Positions 31,414 through 39,548 of a stretch of DNA of 64,000 bases are shown here, in pieces; within the stretch, counting starts at the first letter, position 1; each line of letters begins with the position of its first letter. Both the position numbers and the translations under genes were made by a program. The notes under the pieces are model-generated. The model saw only the letters and a list, made by a program, of their open reading frames with translations. It was not told where the DNA came from and did no database searches. This stretch comes from Clostridia bacterium (GTDB lineage: Bacteria > Bacillota_A > Clostridia > Oscillospirales > CAG-272). The stretch lies in contig JAGBRZ010000051.1 in assembly GCA_017632155.1 (NCBI GenBank), positions 1 through 64,000 of the forward strand. Direction: 5' to 3'.

Positions 31414-32613
31414 TTATACCGCTTTTTTGAAAATTTTTCTATAAGGCAGCGCAACTATAACACCGAGGGTGACAAGTCCGATCCAAACGAGGATGAGGTT
31501 GCCCCATCCGATTGCCTCGATTGCGCCCGAAAAGGTTATATTGGCAAGTGCGGCGGCGGAATAGCTGAGAAAATCGAGAAATCCCGTTGCCGAGGATACA
31601 AGTCCCGTGTCGCGCAGGCTGGGGCAATAGCGGCTCCAGAGCATCGTTGCCGCCGCGTTCGAGGACATAATGGCAAGCACGATGAAGATTATGTTGAGCA
31701 CGGGAAGCTTGACGAAATACGTGAGCGTAAAGAAGATGACCGACGAGGTAAAGACGATGAGGATCGTCTTATCCATATCGTGGCCGAGGCGCTCATAGAG
31801 GAAGATGGCGATAAAGGAGGTCATCGAAATGGCAAGAGTTGCGCCCGTGAAGATGCTTGCCGCCTCGGTTGCACTAAAGCCGAGGTACTGCGCGATATAG
31901 GTAGGCAGCCAGAAGACAACCGAGGTACGGACGACACCCGTGAGAATCGAGATGAGCGAGAATTTGACTATCTGACGCTCAAAAAGAACCTTCAGATTGC
32001 CCGCGCCCTTCTCTTTCGGCTTATACTGACCGTATTTTACGAGTCCCTTTTTCTCAAAGATCGTGAAGCAAGTGAAAACGCTTGCCGCCATCGCTACAAG
32101 CACGCCCGTGCTGACGAAGAACACGCTCTGCCACGTGAGGAACACCGCAAGGATACCCGCCGCGGGAGATCCGAGAAGCGAGGAAAAGGTATATCCGAGC
32201 GAGCAACGGGTGGTGTAGATCGGCTCGGTGTTTTCCGAAACCACCTTCGTCATCGGGCCGTAGATCATCGAAAGGAAGAAGCCGGTCAAACCGTAGACGA
32301 TCATTGCCGCATTCGGCTTTTCGATGATGACGGGCAGGAGCAGATTCGTCACGCCCGCAAAGAAAAGCCCCATTGTGAGCATATACTTCGCCTTGATCTT
32401 GTCGCCTATCGCGCCGTTGATGAGCTGACCGAAGGCGTAAAAAAGGAGATAGAGCGCCGAAACGCTTCCTATATACTCCTCGGTAAAGCCGTCCGCAACC
32501 ATCTGCGGCGTGACGGCAGAAAGGATATTTCTTGCTATGTAAACGGCAAAATACGCCACCGAGCAAAGCGAACCGAGATAAATTGCATTTTTCGCGTTTT
32601 GTGAGATCTTCAT
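31414..32613 (-). CDS. MFS transporter, organophosphate:phosphate antiporter type
   Basis: A 399-residue protein with about twelve membrane helices. ATG 32613 is chosen (AAAGG 7 nt upstream) over a TTG at 32628. The N-terminal helix 1 pattern YFAVYIARNILS and the helix 2 segment YLLFYAFGQLINGAIGDK match the GlpT/UhpT-like (OPA) branch, which exchanges sugar phosphates or glycerol phosphate for phosphate; the Arg in helix 1 (ARN) is the usual phosphate-binding residue. It is 2 bp upstream of the amidotransferase-hydrolase fusion, so it probably imports that enzyme's substrate (inference). Confidence 0.85.
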   Translation of the reverse strand: MKISQNAKNAIYLGSLCSVAYFAVYIARNILSAVTPQMVADGFTEEYIGSVSALYLLFYAFGQLINGAIGDKIKAKYMLTMGLFFAGVTNLLLPVIIEKPNAAMIVYGLTGFFLSMIYGPMTKVVSENTEPIYTTRCSLGYTFSSLLGSPAAGILAVFLTWQSVFFVSTGVLVAMAASVFTCFTIFEKKGLVKYGQYKPKEKGAGNLKVLFERQIVKFSLISILTGVVRTSVVFWLPTYIAQYLGFSATEAASIFTGATLAISMTSFIAIFLYERLGHDMDKTILIVFTSSVIFFTLTYFVKLPVLNIIFIVLAIMSSNAAATMLWSRYCPSLRDTGLVSSATGFLDFLSYSAAALANITFSGAIEAIGWGNLILVWIGLVTLGVIVALPYRKIFKKAV

Positions 32614-32642
32614 ACAGTTGCCTTTCAAAGTGATATAGGATA

Positions 32643-32671
32643 ATTATAACACACTTTTCTCGATTTTTCAA
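32643..32671 (-). promoter_or_regulatory. Promoter of transporter/fusion operon
   Basis: Minus strand TTGAAA, 17 bp, perfect TATAAT. Confidence 0.75.
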
Positions 32672-32709
32672 CTGAAAAGCGTTATTTGCAACAAAATAAA
32701 TTTTTCCTA

Positions 32710-32738
32710 TTGTTTTTTCTTTTCACTTATGTTATAAT
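32710..32738 (+). promoter_or_regulatory. Promoter of RpiB-like gene
   Basis: TTGTTT, 17 bp, perfect TATAAT. The leader starts with a stem TGCGCGG (32744) / CCGCGCA (32777). Confidence 0.65.
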
Positions 32739-32807
32739 ATACCTGCGCGGGGACATTAGATCTTTATCATCTCCGACCGCGCAAATTATTTATCAGGAGA
32801 AAGAAAA

Positions 32808-33242
32808 ATGAAGATAGCTTTTGGCTGCGACCCCAACGCCGCGGCACTCAAACTTGAACTTATCGAATTCGTACGCAACCTCGGTCACGAAGTATGTGAC
32901 TTTGGAAGCGACGACACAATTTACGCTAACGTAGCCTTCGAGGTTGCGGAAGCAGTCGCCGCTAAGAAATACGACCGCGGCATACTTATCTGCGGAACCG
33001 GCATCGGCGTTTCGATCGCCGCAAACAAGGTTAAGGGAGCTTACGCAGCCTGCGTTCACGACGTTTATCAGGCACAGCGTGCAGAGCTTTCGAACCACGC
33101 AAACATCATCACCCTCGGCTCACAGGTCGTCGGAAACGAGCTTGCAAAATGCATCGTAAAAGAATACCTTTCGGTCACATACGATGAAAACAGCCGCTCC
33201 GCTCCCAAGCTTGCGAGAATTTACGAATACGAAGGCAAATAA
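32808..33242 (+). CDS. rpiB: RpiB/LacAB-type sugar-phosphate isomerase
   Basis: A 144-residue protein, the normal RpiB length, with AGGAG 10 nt before ATG. It interconverts ribose-5-phosphate and ribulose-5-phosphate (or a related aldose/ketose phosphate). Seen: N-terminal FGCDPNA (the family usually has GSDHAG), the catalytic Cys62 in ILICGTGIG, the NKVKGAYAA segment, and NHANIITLG with the catalytic-region His. The change in the first motif from DHAG to DPNA removes the usual phosphate-side His, so it may act on another sugar phosphate such as those of LacA/LacB type. Monocistronic with a long terminator. Confidence 0.85.
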   Translation: MKIAFGCDPNAAALKLELIEFVRNLGHEVCDFGSDDTIYANVAFEVAEAVAAKKYDRGILICGTGIGVSIAANKVKGAYAACVHDVYQAQRAELSNHANIITLGSQVVGNELAKCIVKEYLSVTYDENSRSAPKLARIYEYEGK

Positions 33243-33278
33243 AGAATTCACTCACCCATTTGGGTGAGTGAATTCTTT
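33241..33278. terminator. Bidirectional terminator
   Basis: 17-bp perfect stem with an ATTT loop between convergent genes; the stem reaches the stop codons on both sides. Confidence 0.92.
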
Positions 33279-34074
33279 ATTTGCCAAGGATCTTTTGTAC
33301 GATCCCGAAGAATTTGTCCCAAACACGGGGATTTGCGGCAAGGACGGGAGAGGGTGCGGAAAAGTCGATATCCGTTCCCTCCGCATTTTTGATGATACCT
33401 CCCGCCTCGCGGACGAGAAGCGATCCCGCGGCACAATCCCAGGGGGAAAGCAGAAGTTCGAAAAAGATATCGTTTCTGCCCGCGGCAAGATGCGCGATAT
33501 CAAGAGCTGCCGCGCCGGGACGGCGGACGTCGCTGCACTCGCTGTAAACGGCATAAGCAAGGCGGAAGCTCTGCTCACCCATTTCCTTTTTCATATGGGG
33601 GCAAGTGCCGAAGGCGAGGATGGAATGTGGCATATCGCGGTCGGATACCCTCATCGGCTTTCCGTTCAGGAACGCGCCCCCGCCCTTGGTTGCCGAGAAC
33701 ATCTCGTCGGCATAAGGATCGTAGACCGCGGCGAATTTTATATCACCGTGCGAGAACATTGCAACCGAAATACAGGAATAACGGTAATCGTGGACAAAAT
33801 TGGTAGTTCCGTCGATCGGGTCGATGACGAAGCAATAGTCGCGCATAAGATCCTCGGCGTTGTTTTCCTTTTCCTCGGCGAAGAAAAAGGCATCGGGAAT
33901 GATCTTGCTGATCTCATTCATAAGAAAATTTTGCACGGCGACGTCATAAACGGTTACCATATTAGCCGCATCGCCGCCCTTTTCGCTGACCGCGCCCTCA
34001 ATATCGCGCGCGCCCGTCATAATTTTTCCCGCCTCGCGGATGAGGGGGAGGAGAAGATTTTCAAGATTTTTCAT
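33277..34074 (-). CDS. Inositol-monophosphatase-family protein
   Basis: A 265-residue Mg-dependent phosphatase. Metal-binding motifs are clear: FFAEEKEN (Glu), DPIDGTTNF (the classic D-P-I-D-G-T pair) and PWDCAAGSLLVREAGG at the C terminus. The family removes phosphate from inositol phosphate, or acts as fructose-bisphosphatase, PAP phosphatase or a related enzyme; which one is not decided by sequence. It follows YitT by 10 bp and shares its transcript. Confidence 0.92.
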   Translation of the reverse strand: MKNLENLLLPLIREAGKIMTGARDIEGAVSEKGGDAANMVTVYDVAVQNFLMNEISKIIPDAFFFAEEKENNAEDLMRDYCFVIDPIDGTTNFVHDYRYSCISVAMFSHGDIKFAAVYDPYADEMFSATKGGGAFLNGKPMRVSDRDMPHSILAFGTCPHMKKEMGEQSFRLAYAVYSECSDVRRPGAAALDIAHLAAGRNDIFFELLLSPWDCAAGSLLVREAGGIIKNAEGTDIDFSAPSPVLAANPRVWDKFFGIVQKILGK

Positions 34075-34084
34075 TTTTATATCC

Positions 34085-34936
34085 TCATTTATTTTTTACT
34101 TTGGGTTGATATCTAAGCTCGTTGACCGAATAAACGGTGACGAATGCCTTCGGGTCTGTCTTTTTGACAAACTCCATCAGCTTGCGGTATTCGTTTTTAT
34201 CAACTATCGTGACGATCTCGGTGCGGGCGGTGCCGTCGTAAGCGCCGAAGCTTTCATAGAGGGTCGCGCCGCTGTGGAGCTCGTGGAGCAGATAATCGAT
34301 GATCGTTTGCGTGTGCTCTTGTGAGAGGATGCAAACACGGCGCTTGATGTTGAGCCCGAAGATGAATCTATCAACGATCTGACCGCTGAAATATGTGCCG
34401 AGAACGCTGAGCACGACCGTTTTTGTGTCATAACAGATCGCAGAGGAGAACGCAACCACGAGTCCCGAAACCGAAATTGCCGTTCCAAGCTCCATTTTGA
34501 GGTGCTTATTCATAATCTTTGCGACGATATCGAGTCCGCCCGAGGAGGCGTTGACCGAAAAGAGTATCGCCATAGCCATACCGACGACGAGAAGATAGCA
34601 GATCATATCGAGCAGGGGATCCTCTGTCAGCGATTTGAAATTGGGAAAAAGGATCTCGAGCACACCGAGCGATGCGGGCACGAGGATTGTGGTATAAACC
34701 GTTTTTGCGCCGAATTCGGGGCCCACAAGCAAAAAGCCCATAGTAAGAAAGATAATATTCAGCGAAAGCGAGATCACCGAGATAGGCAGGGGAATGAAAT
34801 TCGATAGCACCATTGCAAGCGCCGATCCGCTTCCGATCGCCAAATGGCTCGGAAGCATAAAAAAGTAAATCGCCGCCGCGGCAACCACCACGCCGAAGGT
34901 TATGATTATGTATTCTTTGATAGCTTTTTTGACCAT
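34085..34936 (-). CDS. YitT-family membrane protein (DUF161 + DUF2179)
   Basis: A 283-residue protein: five to six membrane helices over the first 200 residues, with GSGSALAM and SSGGLDI motifs, then a soluble DUF2179 domain from about 215 (GLNIKRRVCILSQ ... FVTVYSVNELRYQP). The family is common in Firmicutes, and its transported substrate is not established. ATG 34936. It is the first gene of a two-gene unit with the inositol-phosphatase-like gene. Confidence 0.9.
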   Translation of the reverse strand: MVKKAIKEYIIITFGVVVAAAAIYFFMLPSHLAIGSGSALAMVLSNFIPLPISVISLSLNIIFLTMGFLLVGPEFGAKTVYTTILVPASLGVLEILFPNFKSLTEDPLLDMICYLLVVGMAMAILFSVNASSGGLDIVAKIMNKHLKMELGTAISVSGLVVAFSSAICYDTKTVVLSVLGTYFSGQIVDRFIFGLNIKRRVCILSQEHTQTIIDYLLHELHSGATLYESFGAYDGTARTEIVTIVDKNEYRKLMEFVKKTDPKAFVTVYSVNELRYQPKVKNK

Positions 34937-35012
34937 AGTTTTATACCTTTTATTACTAATTACATATATTATATCACATTTTCAAAAAAAGTCCATACCT
35001 TTGAGAAAAAAA

Positions 35013-35036
35013 CAGAGAGCCGCAAGCGACTCTCTG
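35013..35036 (-). terminator. Terminator of aminomutase-like gene
   Basis: Minus-strand stem CAGAGAGTCGC / GCGGCTCTCTG (one G-U pair) followed by a seven-T run. Confidence 0.85.
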
Positions 35037-35043
35037 AAAAAAT

Positions 35044-36291
35044 TTAATGTCTTTTTCTCACAACCTCAAATGCTTCCTCTGCGATATCGACGGTTTCGGC
35101 GATGTCGGCATCGGTGAGGGCGGCATTGATGAAGTGGTTGTGGTGGTTTGTGAAGAATACGCCACGCTTGACGCACTCGGCGATCCACTCCTGATGAAGC
35201 ATCAGAGTGGGATCATCGGCTATGCGGAGGTAGAAGAGCGAGGGCGCGCCCGTGACGCGGAGGTCAAAACCGTTTCGCTCGGCGGCACAGATGAGTCCCG
35301 ATTTAAGCTTTTCGCCCTTTTCGATGAGGGTGCGCGGCATATCAAGCCGCTTCATTTTGTTTATACAAGCAATTCCCGCGGCGAAGGGCACGGCGGAGAG
35401 CCAATAGCTGCCCGTGTACGACATTCCCGAAACGGTATTTTTGAGGAAATTCTTGCCGCAGAGCGCGGAAACGTTATATCCGTTGGCAAGTGCCTTGCAG
35501 AAGCAGATAAGGTCTGCCTCGAATCCGAAATAGTGGTCCGAGCCCGCGATGTCGAGTCGGAAGCCCGCGCGGACATCGTCAACAACGAGAACGGTGCCGT
35601 TTTCTGTGCAAAGGCGGCGAACCTCCTTCCAGAATCCGTCGGCGGGGAGGACGTTATCCATAAAATTGCCGTGCATATAGGGCTGTGAAATGACAGCCGC
35701 GATCTCGCCCTTGTATTTCTTGAATACGGCTTCGAGCTCGTCGAGGTCGTTCCAATTTACGTAAATATTGTGCATAACGTCCTCGGGGAGGACACCTGCA
35801 TAATCGATCTTCTGCGTCCAGGGCGCAACGCCGTGGTAGTATCCCTTGAAGAAAACGATCTTCTTTCTGTGCGTGTAAGCACGTGCAGTCATGACCGCGA
35901 GGGTGGTGACGTCGTTTCCGTTTTTAGCAAAGAATGCCCAATCAGCACTTGCAACGGTATCAACGAGGAGCTCGGCAAACTCCACCATCTTGGTCGAGGG
36001 CAGAGTTGTGCAGTCGCCGATAGCTCTCTGCGCTGCCGCCGCGGCATCAACGTCGGGATCGTTATAACCGAGAACGTTCGGGCCGTAGGCACACATATAG
36101 TCGATAAACTTGTTGCCGTCAAGGTCCCAGACGTAGGTACCCTGCGCCTTCGAAGAGAAGAAGGGGAACGCCTCAACGGGGGTATAGCATCCCTCAGCGG
36201 GGCCGAGATGGCCGTAAATGCCCGAGGGGATAACCTTCATTGCGCGGGCAAACGCCTCGCGGCTTTTATCATAATTATTGATCTTTCTCAT
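35044..36291 (-). CDS. Class III aminotransferase, glutamate-1-semialdehyde aminomutase-like
   Basis: A 415-residue PLP enzyme. The fold-type I signs are present: YVWDLDGNKFIDYMCAYG at the N terminus, the FFKGYYHG segment that holds the cofactor ring, VLVVDDVRAGFR with the PLP-N1 Asp, and the Schiff-base Lys near 266 in FCKALANGY. It is closest in layout to HemL-type aminomutases, but no other haem genes are near, and relatives in secondary metabolism and sugar pathways have the same layout, so the substrate is open. It lies 8 bp behind the SCP2-like gene, which may supply or bind its substrate (inference). Confidence 0.88.
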   Translation of the reverse strand: MRKINNYDKSREAFARAMKVIPSGIYGHLGPAEGCYTPVEAFPFFSSKAQGTYVWDLDGNKFIDYMCAYGPNVLGYNDPDVDAAAAAQRAIGDCTTLPSTKMVEFAELLVDTVASADWAFFAKNGNDVTTLAVMTARAYTHRKKIVFFKGYYHGVAPWTQKIDYAGVLPEDVMHNIYVNWNDLDELEAVFKKYKGEIAAVISQPYMHGNFMDNVLPADGFWKEVRRLCTENGTVLVVDDVRAGFRLDIAGSDHYFGFEADLICFCKALANGYNVSALCGKNFLKNTVSGMSYTGSYWLSAVPFAAGIACINKMKRLDMPRTLIEKGEKLKSGLICAAERNGFDLRVTGAPSLFYLRIADDPTLMLHQEWIAECVKRGVFFTNHHNHFINAALTDADIAETVDIAEEAFEVVRKRH

Positions 36292-36299
36292 ATTTCACC

Positions 36300-37055
36300 T
36301 CACGCAAGATAGAGTGCAACGCGGTCGAGAATTCTGTTGACGTTGTCGACCTGCGAGATCATACCGCCGATGCGGACCTTGCCCTCGCCGACTGCGGCAA
36401 CGGCATTGACCTTGCCGTCGAAGAGATCGCGCGCGAGCTTGATGTCCTCAAATCGCATAAAGGACGAAAAGCTCTTGGGAGCTTCGGGCAAAACGCGCAG
36501 GATGTGATCCTTCGCCTCGATGCCAAGGATGTGCTCGTCGCCGATGGCAAGCTTGATCGTGCCGTCAACGATATATGATGCGCTCGCTTTGCCGATCTTA
36601 TCAACGTTTCCGATCTGCGCGATGGCATTTGCGATCAAATGGAACATCAAAAGCGTGCTTTTTTCAAAGAAAACGGGATCCTCGAGTGCCTTTTCGTCGG
36701 CGCGGAGGTAGGAGGACAGAATATCGGTCAGGGGCATAAATTTTTTGAGCAGGAAACCGATCTTTGCAAAGCCCTTTGAGGGGATGGGAGTTACCGTTCC
36801 GTCGATCATTCCGTTGAATTTTTCGGGGGAGGAAAAGGGCAAAATAATATTGCAGGAATCGCATTCCTCGGCAAACCAAGCCTTGCCGTTCGCGAAGCAA
36901 AGCGCGCCCGAGGGTCCGCCCTTGACACGGAAGCCGAGGGAAACTTTTTCATTCTTTATGAGTTCTTTTGCGCGCGCGTCAATCTCGCAAAGGTAGGGTA
37001 TGCTGCCAAGGATGGCATGGAGATTGATATACGCGAGTGTTTTAGCGTCTGTCAT
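36300..37055 (-). CDS. Protein with two SCP2-like domains
   Basis: A 251-residue cytosolic protein. From about 30 to 100 is an SCP2 (sterol carrier) type pattern: VSLGFRVKGGPSGALCF, then CDSCNIILPFSSPEKFNGMIDG, where a charged helix precedes the G of the lipid-tunnel hairpin. From about 155 a second, more diverged copy begins (SASYIVDGTIKLAIGDEH ... MRFEDIKLARDLFDGKVNAVAAVGEGKVRIGG), again with the domain-ending FDGK..A...GK..I.G pattern. SCP2 domains bind lipids or acyl compounds. Paired with an aminotransferase it may present a hydrophobic substrate. Assignment is by pattern only. Confidence 0.65.
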   Translation of the reverse strand: MTDAKTLAYINLHAILGSIPYLCEIDARAKELIKNEKVSLGFRVKGGPSGALCFANGKAWFAEECDSCNIILPFSSPEKFNGMIDGTVTPIPSKGFAKIGFLLKKFMPLTDILSSYLRADEKALEDPVFFEKSTLLMFHLIANAIAQIGNVDKIGKASASYIVDGTIKLAIGDEHILGIEAKDHILRVLPEAPKSFSSFMRFEDIKLARDLFDGKVNAVAAVGEGKVRIGGMISQVDNVNRILDRVALYLA

Positions 37056-37085
37056 TTTATCACCGCCTGATATTTATTGTATACA

Positions 37086-37114
37086 ATTATATCATATTAT
37101 CCCATTCATTGCAA
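37086..37114 (-). promoter_or_regulatory. Promoter of SCP2-like/aminotransferase operon
   Basis: Minus strand TTGCAA, 17 bp, perfect TATAAT. Confidence 0.75.
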
Positions 37115-37165
37115 CAAAAAATGAAAAAACCATATCTCAATTATTATTGAATTATCAAATGCTTA

Positions 37166-37194
37166 TTGCAAAAAAGCCGCCTTCGTGGTATAAT
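37166..37194 (+). promoter_or_regulatory. Promoter of PAP2/DUF5058/M20 operon
   Basis: TTGCAA, 17 bp, perfect TATAAT, 22 bp before the PAP2 start. Confidence 0.8.
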
Positions 37195-37216
37195 AAGTAA
37201 AATCGGAGGTGAAAAT

Positions 37217-38143
37217 ATGTCTTTTCTTTATTTTCTCGAAGAGATCAGAAATCCCGTGCTTGACTTTCTGTTTTCGATCGTCACGCTTTTTGGCGAGGAA
37301 ACGGTATTTATGGCGGTGGGAATGGTCGTTTTTTGGTGCGTAAACAAGCAAAAGGGCTACTATCTGCTCTCGGTCGGCTTTGTCGGCACCGTTATCAATC
37401 AGTTTTTGAAGATTCTGTTTCGCATTCCCCGCCCGTGGGTAAAGGACCCGAATTTCACCATCGTTGAATCGGCGCGCGAGGCGGCAAGCGGCTATTCCTT
37501 CCCCAGCGGTCACACGCAGACCTCGGTGGGGCTTTTCGGCGGACTAGCGCTGAAATTCAAAAGCCGCGCCATCCGCATTGCATCGATCGCTCTTTGCGTG
37601 CTTGTGCCCCTCTCGAGAATGTATCTCGGAGTTCACACGCCCGCTGACGTCGGAGTTTCGATCGTGATCGCGCTCGTTCTTATATTCGTGCTCGCACCGA
37701 TATTTGAAAAAGCGGAAAGATCGCCCAAAGTGATGTACGCTCTTCTCTTTTCGCTGACGGGAATAATGCTCACGTATCTTCTTTTCATCAGCTTTTGGCA
37801 ATTTCCCGAGGAGGTCTTTCACGTTGACAACGTACACAACTACATCTCAGCGGTCAAGAATGCATATACTCTGACCGGCTGTATGCTCGGATTCCTCGTT
37901 GTTTACACCGTTGATCTGAAATGGCTGAAATTTGAAACAAAAGCCGTTTGGTGGGCACAGCTGATCAAGATCGCGGGCGGACTTGTGCTCGTTTTGGCAG
38001 TAAAAGAGCTTCTACGCGCGCCGCTCGAGGCAATTTTGCCCGAAAACACCTGGGCAAGAATGCTCCGCTACTTCTTAATGGTCGTCACAGCCGGAACTCT
38101 CTGGCCTATGACTTTCAAATATCTTGGAGGTAAAAAGAAATGA
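37217..38143 (+). CDS. PAP2-family membrane phosphatase
   Basis: A 308-residue protein with six or more membrane helices. ATG 37217 has GGAGG 8 nt upstream; an in-frame ATG at 37166 lies in the promoter. The three PAP2 motifs are in order: K-x5-RP (LKILFRIPRP, about 65-73), PSGH at 96-99, and SRMYLGVHTPAD near 127-138 with the catalytic His. It removes phosphate from lipid phosphates such as undecaprenyl pyrophosphate or phosphatidic acid at the outer membrane face. The C-terminal third adds three more helices, longer than a minimal PAP2. It overlaps the DUF5058 gene by 4 nt. Confidence 0.92.
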   Translation: MSFLYFLEEIRNPVLDFLFSIVTLFGEETVFMAVGMVVFWCVNKQKGYYLLSVGFVGTVINQFLKILFRIPRPWVKDPNFTIVESAREAASGYSFPSGHTQTSVGLFGGLALKFKSRAIRIASIALCVLVPLSRMYLGVHTPADVGVSIVIALVLIFVLAPIFEKAERSPKVMYALLFSLTGIMLTYLLFISFWQFPEEVFHVDNVHNYISAVKNAYTLTGCMLGFLVVYTVDLKWLKFETKAVWWAQLIKIAGGLVLVLAVKELLRAPLEAILPENTWARMLRYFLMVVTAGTLWPMTFKYLGGKKK

Positions 38144-38874
38144 GTTTTAATGTAAACCATCCCCTGCTCTTCGTCATTGTCGGCGCGATCATCGCGGTCG
38201 TTCTGGCGCAGTCCGCATTCTTCCTTGCCCGCGCGATCAAGCGCGCGAAGGAGCTCGGACTTGGCGAGCACATCAAAAAAACGGTTATCTCAGCCGCTAT
38301 CTTCACGATAGCGCCCGCAGTTGCGGTGCTGATCGGTGTTGTTGCACTCTCAAAGAGCCTTGGAATTCCGCTGCCGTGGCTCAGGCTTTCCGTCATCGGC
38401 TCGATCACTTACGAAACGGTTGCCGCAGGCAATGCCCTTGAAGCGGCAAATATGAGCGCGGGTACGACGGTCACCGATCCCTCCATCTACATAACCATCG
38501 CGTGGGTAATGACTGTCGGCATCGCGGCGGGACTCATTCTTGTTCCCTTTGTAACAAAGAAGCTTCAAAGCGGACTTGCAAAAGTCGGTATGAAGGACAA
38601 AAAGTGGGGCGAGATCTTCAACAACGCAATGTTCCTTGGTATGATCTCCGCCTTTCTCGGCTACGTTTTTTGCGACGTCGGACTTGTTGCCAAGGGTGAC
38701 ACCTCGGGTCTGATCCCCGTTTGCGTAATGGCAACCTCGGCGGTAGTTATGGCTATTTGCGGTACTATCGCCACCAAATGCAAGATCCGTTGGCTTACCG
38801 ATTACGCTCTCCCCATGAGCCTTATCGCGGGAATGGCATCGGCAATTCCCTTCACAATGCTTTTAGGAGGTTAA
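38140..38874 (+). CDS. DUF5058-family membrane protein
   Basis: A 244-residue protein with about six membrane helices. The pattern FLARAIKRAKELGL after helix 1, then IPLPWLRLSVIGSITYE is characteristic of DUF5058, a family usually found beside a second small membrane protein and an M20 peptidase, as here. A substrate transporter is likely but unproven. Start ATG 38140 overlaps the PAP2 stop (ATGA). Confidence 0.85.
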   Translation: MSFNVNHPLLFVIVGAIIAVVLAQSAFFLARAIKRAKELGLGEHIKKTVISAAIFTIAPAVAVLIGVVALSKSLGIPLPWLRLSVIGSITYETVAAGNALEAANMSAGTTVTDPSIYITIAWVMTVGIAAGLILVPFVTKKLQSGLAKVGMKDKKWGEIFNNAMFLGMISAFLGYVFCDVGLVAKGDTSGLIPVCVMATSAVVMAICGTIATKCKIRWLTDYALPMSLIAGMASAIPFTMLLGG

Positions 38875-38878
38875 GAAA

Positions 38879-39547
38879 ATGAAAAATACTAACCTTTCGT
38901 ACATGGAAAGCGTTCACAGATCGGGACGCATTTGGGGCATCGCGGTTGCTTGCGTGCTCTTCCTTTTCCCCGTTTCTCTTTCGCTGATCTTCGGCACACT
39001 TCCCGATTTTGGTGTGCTACTCAAGGGCGTTTTTGCAACTGCACCGATGTATTGGGCTGTCGGAATCGTTGAGATATTCACCTATGTTCCTATGCTTGGC
39101 GCGGGAGGCACATACCTCTCCTTCGTTACGGGCAACATCTCGAACCTCAAGCTGCCTTGTGCCATTGACGCAATGGAGCGCGCGGGAGTTAAGGCTTCCG
39201 ACGAGGAAGGCGAGGTCATTTCCACCATCGCAATCGCGGTTTCGAGCATCGTGACCACACTTATCATCCTCATCGGCGTTATCTGCATCGTTCCGCTGAC
39301 GCCCATCCTTGAATCCCCCGTTCTCGTTCCCGCATTCGATATGATCCTACCCGCGCTCTTCGGCGGTCTTGCGGTAGTTTTCATTTCGAAAAATCTTAAG
39401 CTTTCAATTGCGCCCATCATTCTGATGCTCGTGCTCTTCATCTTCATCCCCGCGCTCAACGCCTCCACCGTCGGAATTATGGTTCCCGTCGGAGTTGTCT
39501 TCACCGTCATCGTTGCGCGCATCCTTTACAAGAAGGGAGTTCTTTGA
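38879..39547 (+). CDS. Small membrane protein, partner of DUF5058
   Basis: A 222-residue protein with about six membrane helices; TAGGAGG lies 5-9 nt before the ATG. The GAGGTYLSFVTGNISNLKLPCA segment is an in-membrane loop rich in Gly/Thr/Asn, as in transporter substrate sites. I recognise it only as the usual neighbour of DUF5058; together they may form a two-subunit transporter. It is 4 bp after the DUF5058 gene. Confidence 0.7.
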   Translation: MKNTNLSYMESVHRSGRIWGIAVACVLFLFPVSLSLIFGTLPDFGVLLKGVFATAPMYWAVGIVEIFTYVPMLGAGGTYLSFVTGNISNLKLPCAIDAMERAGVKASDEEGEVISTIAIAVSSIVTTLIILIGVICIVPLTPILESPVLVPAFDMILPALFGGLAVVFISKNLKLSIAPIILMLVLFIFIPALNASTVGIMVPVGVVFTVIVARILYKKGVL

Positions 39548-39548
39548 T

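Noticed and set aside
31369..32604. A 411-codon charged open frame opposite the transporter gene
   Set aside because: The very high Arg/Glu/Asp content is typical of the antisense of hydrophobic membrane codons; no start signals.
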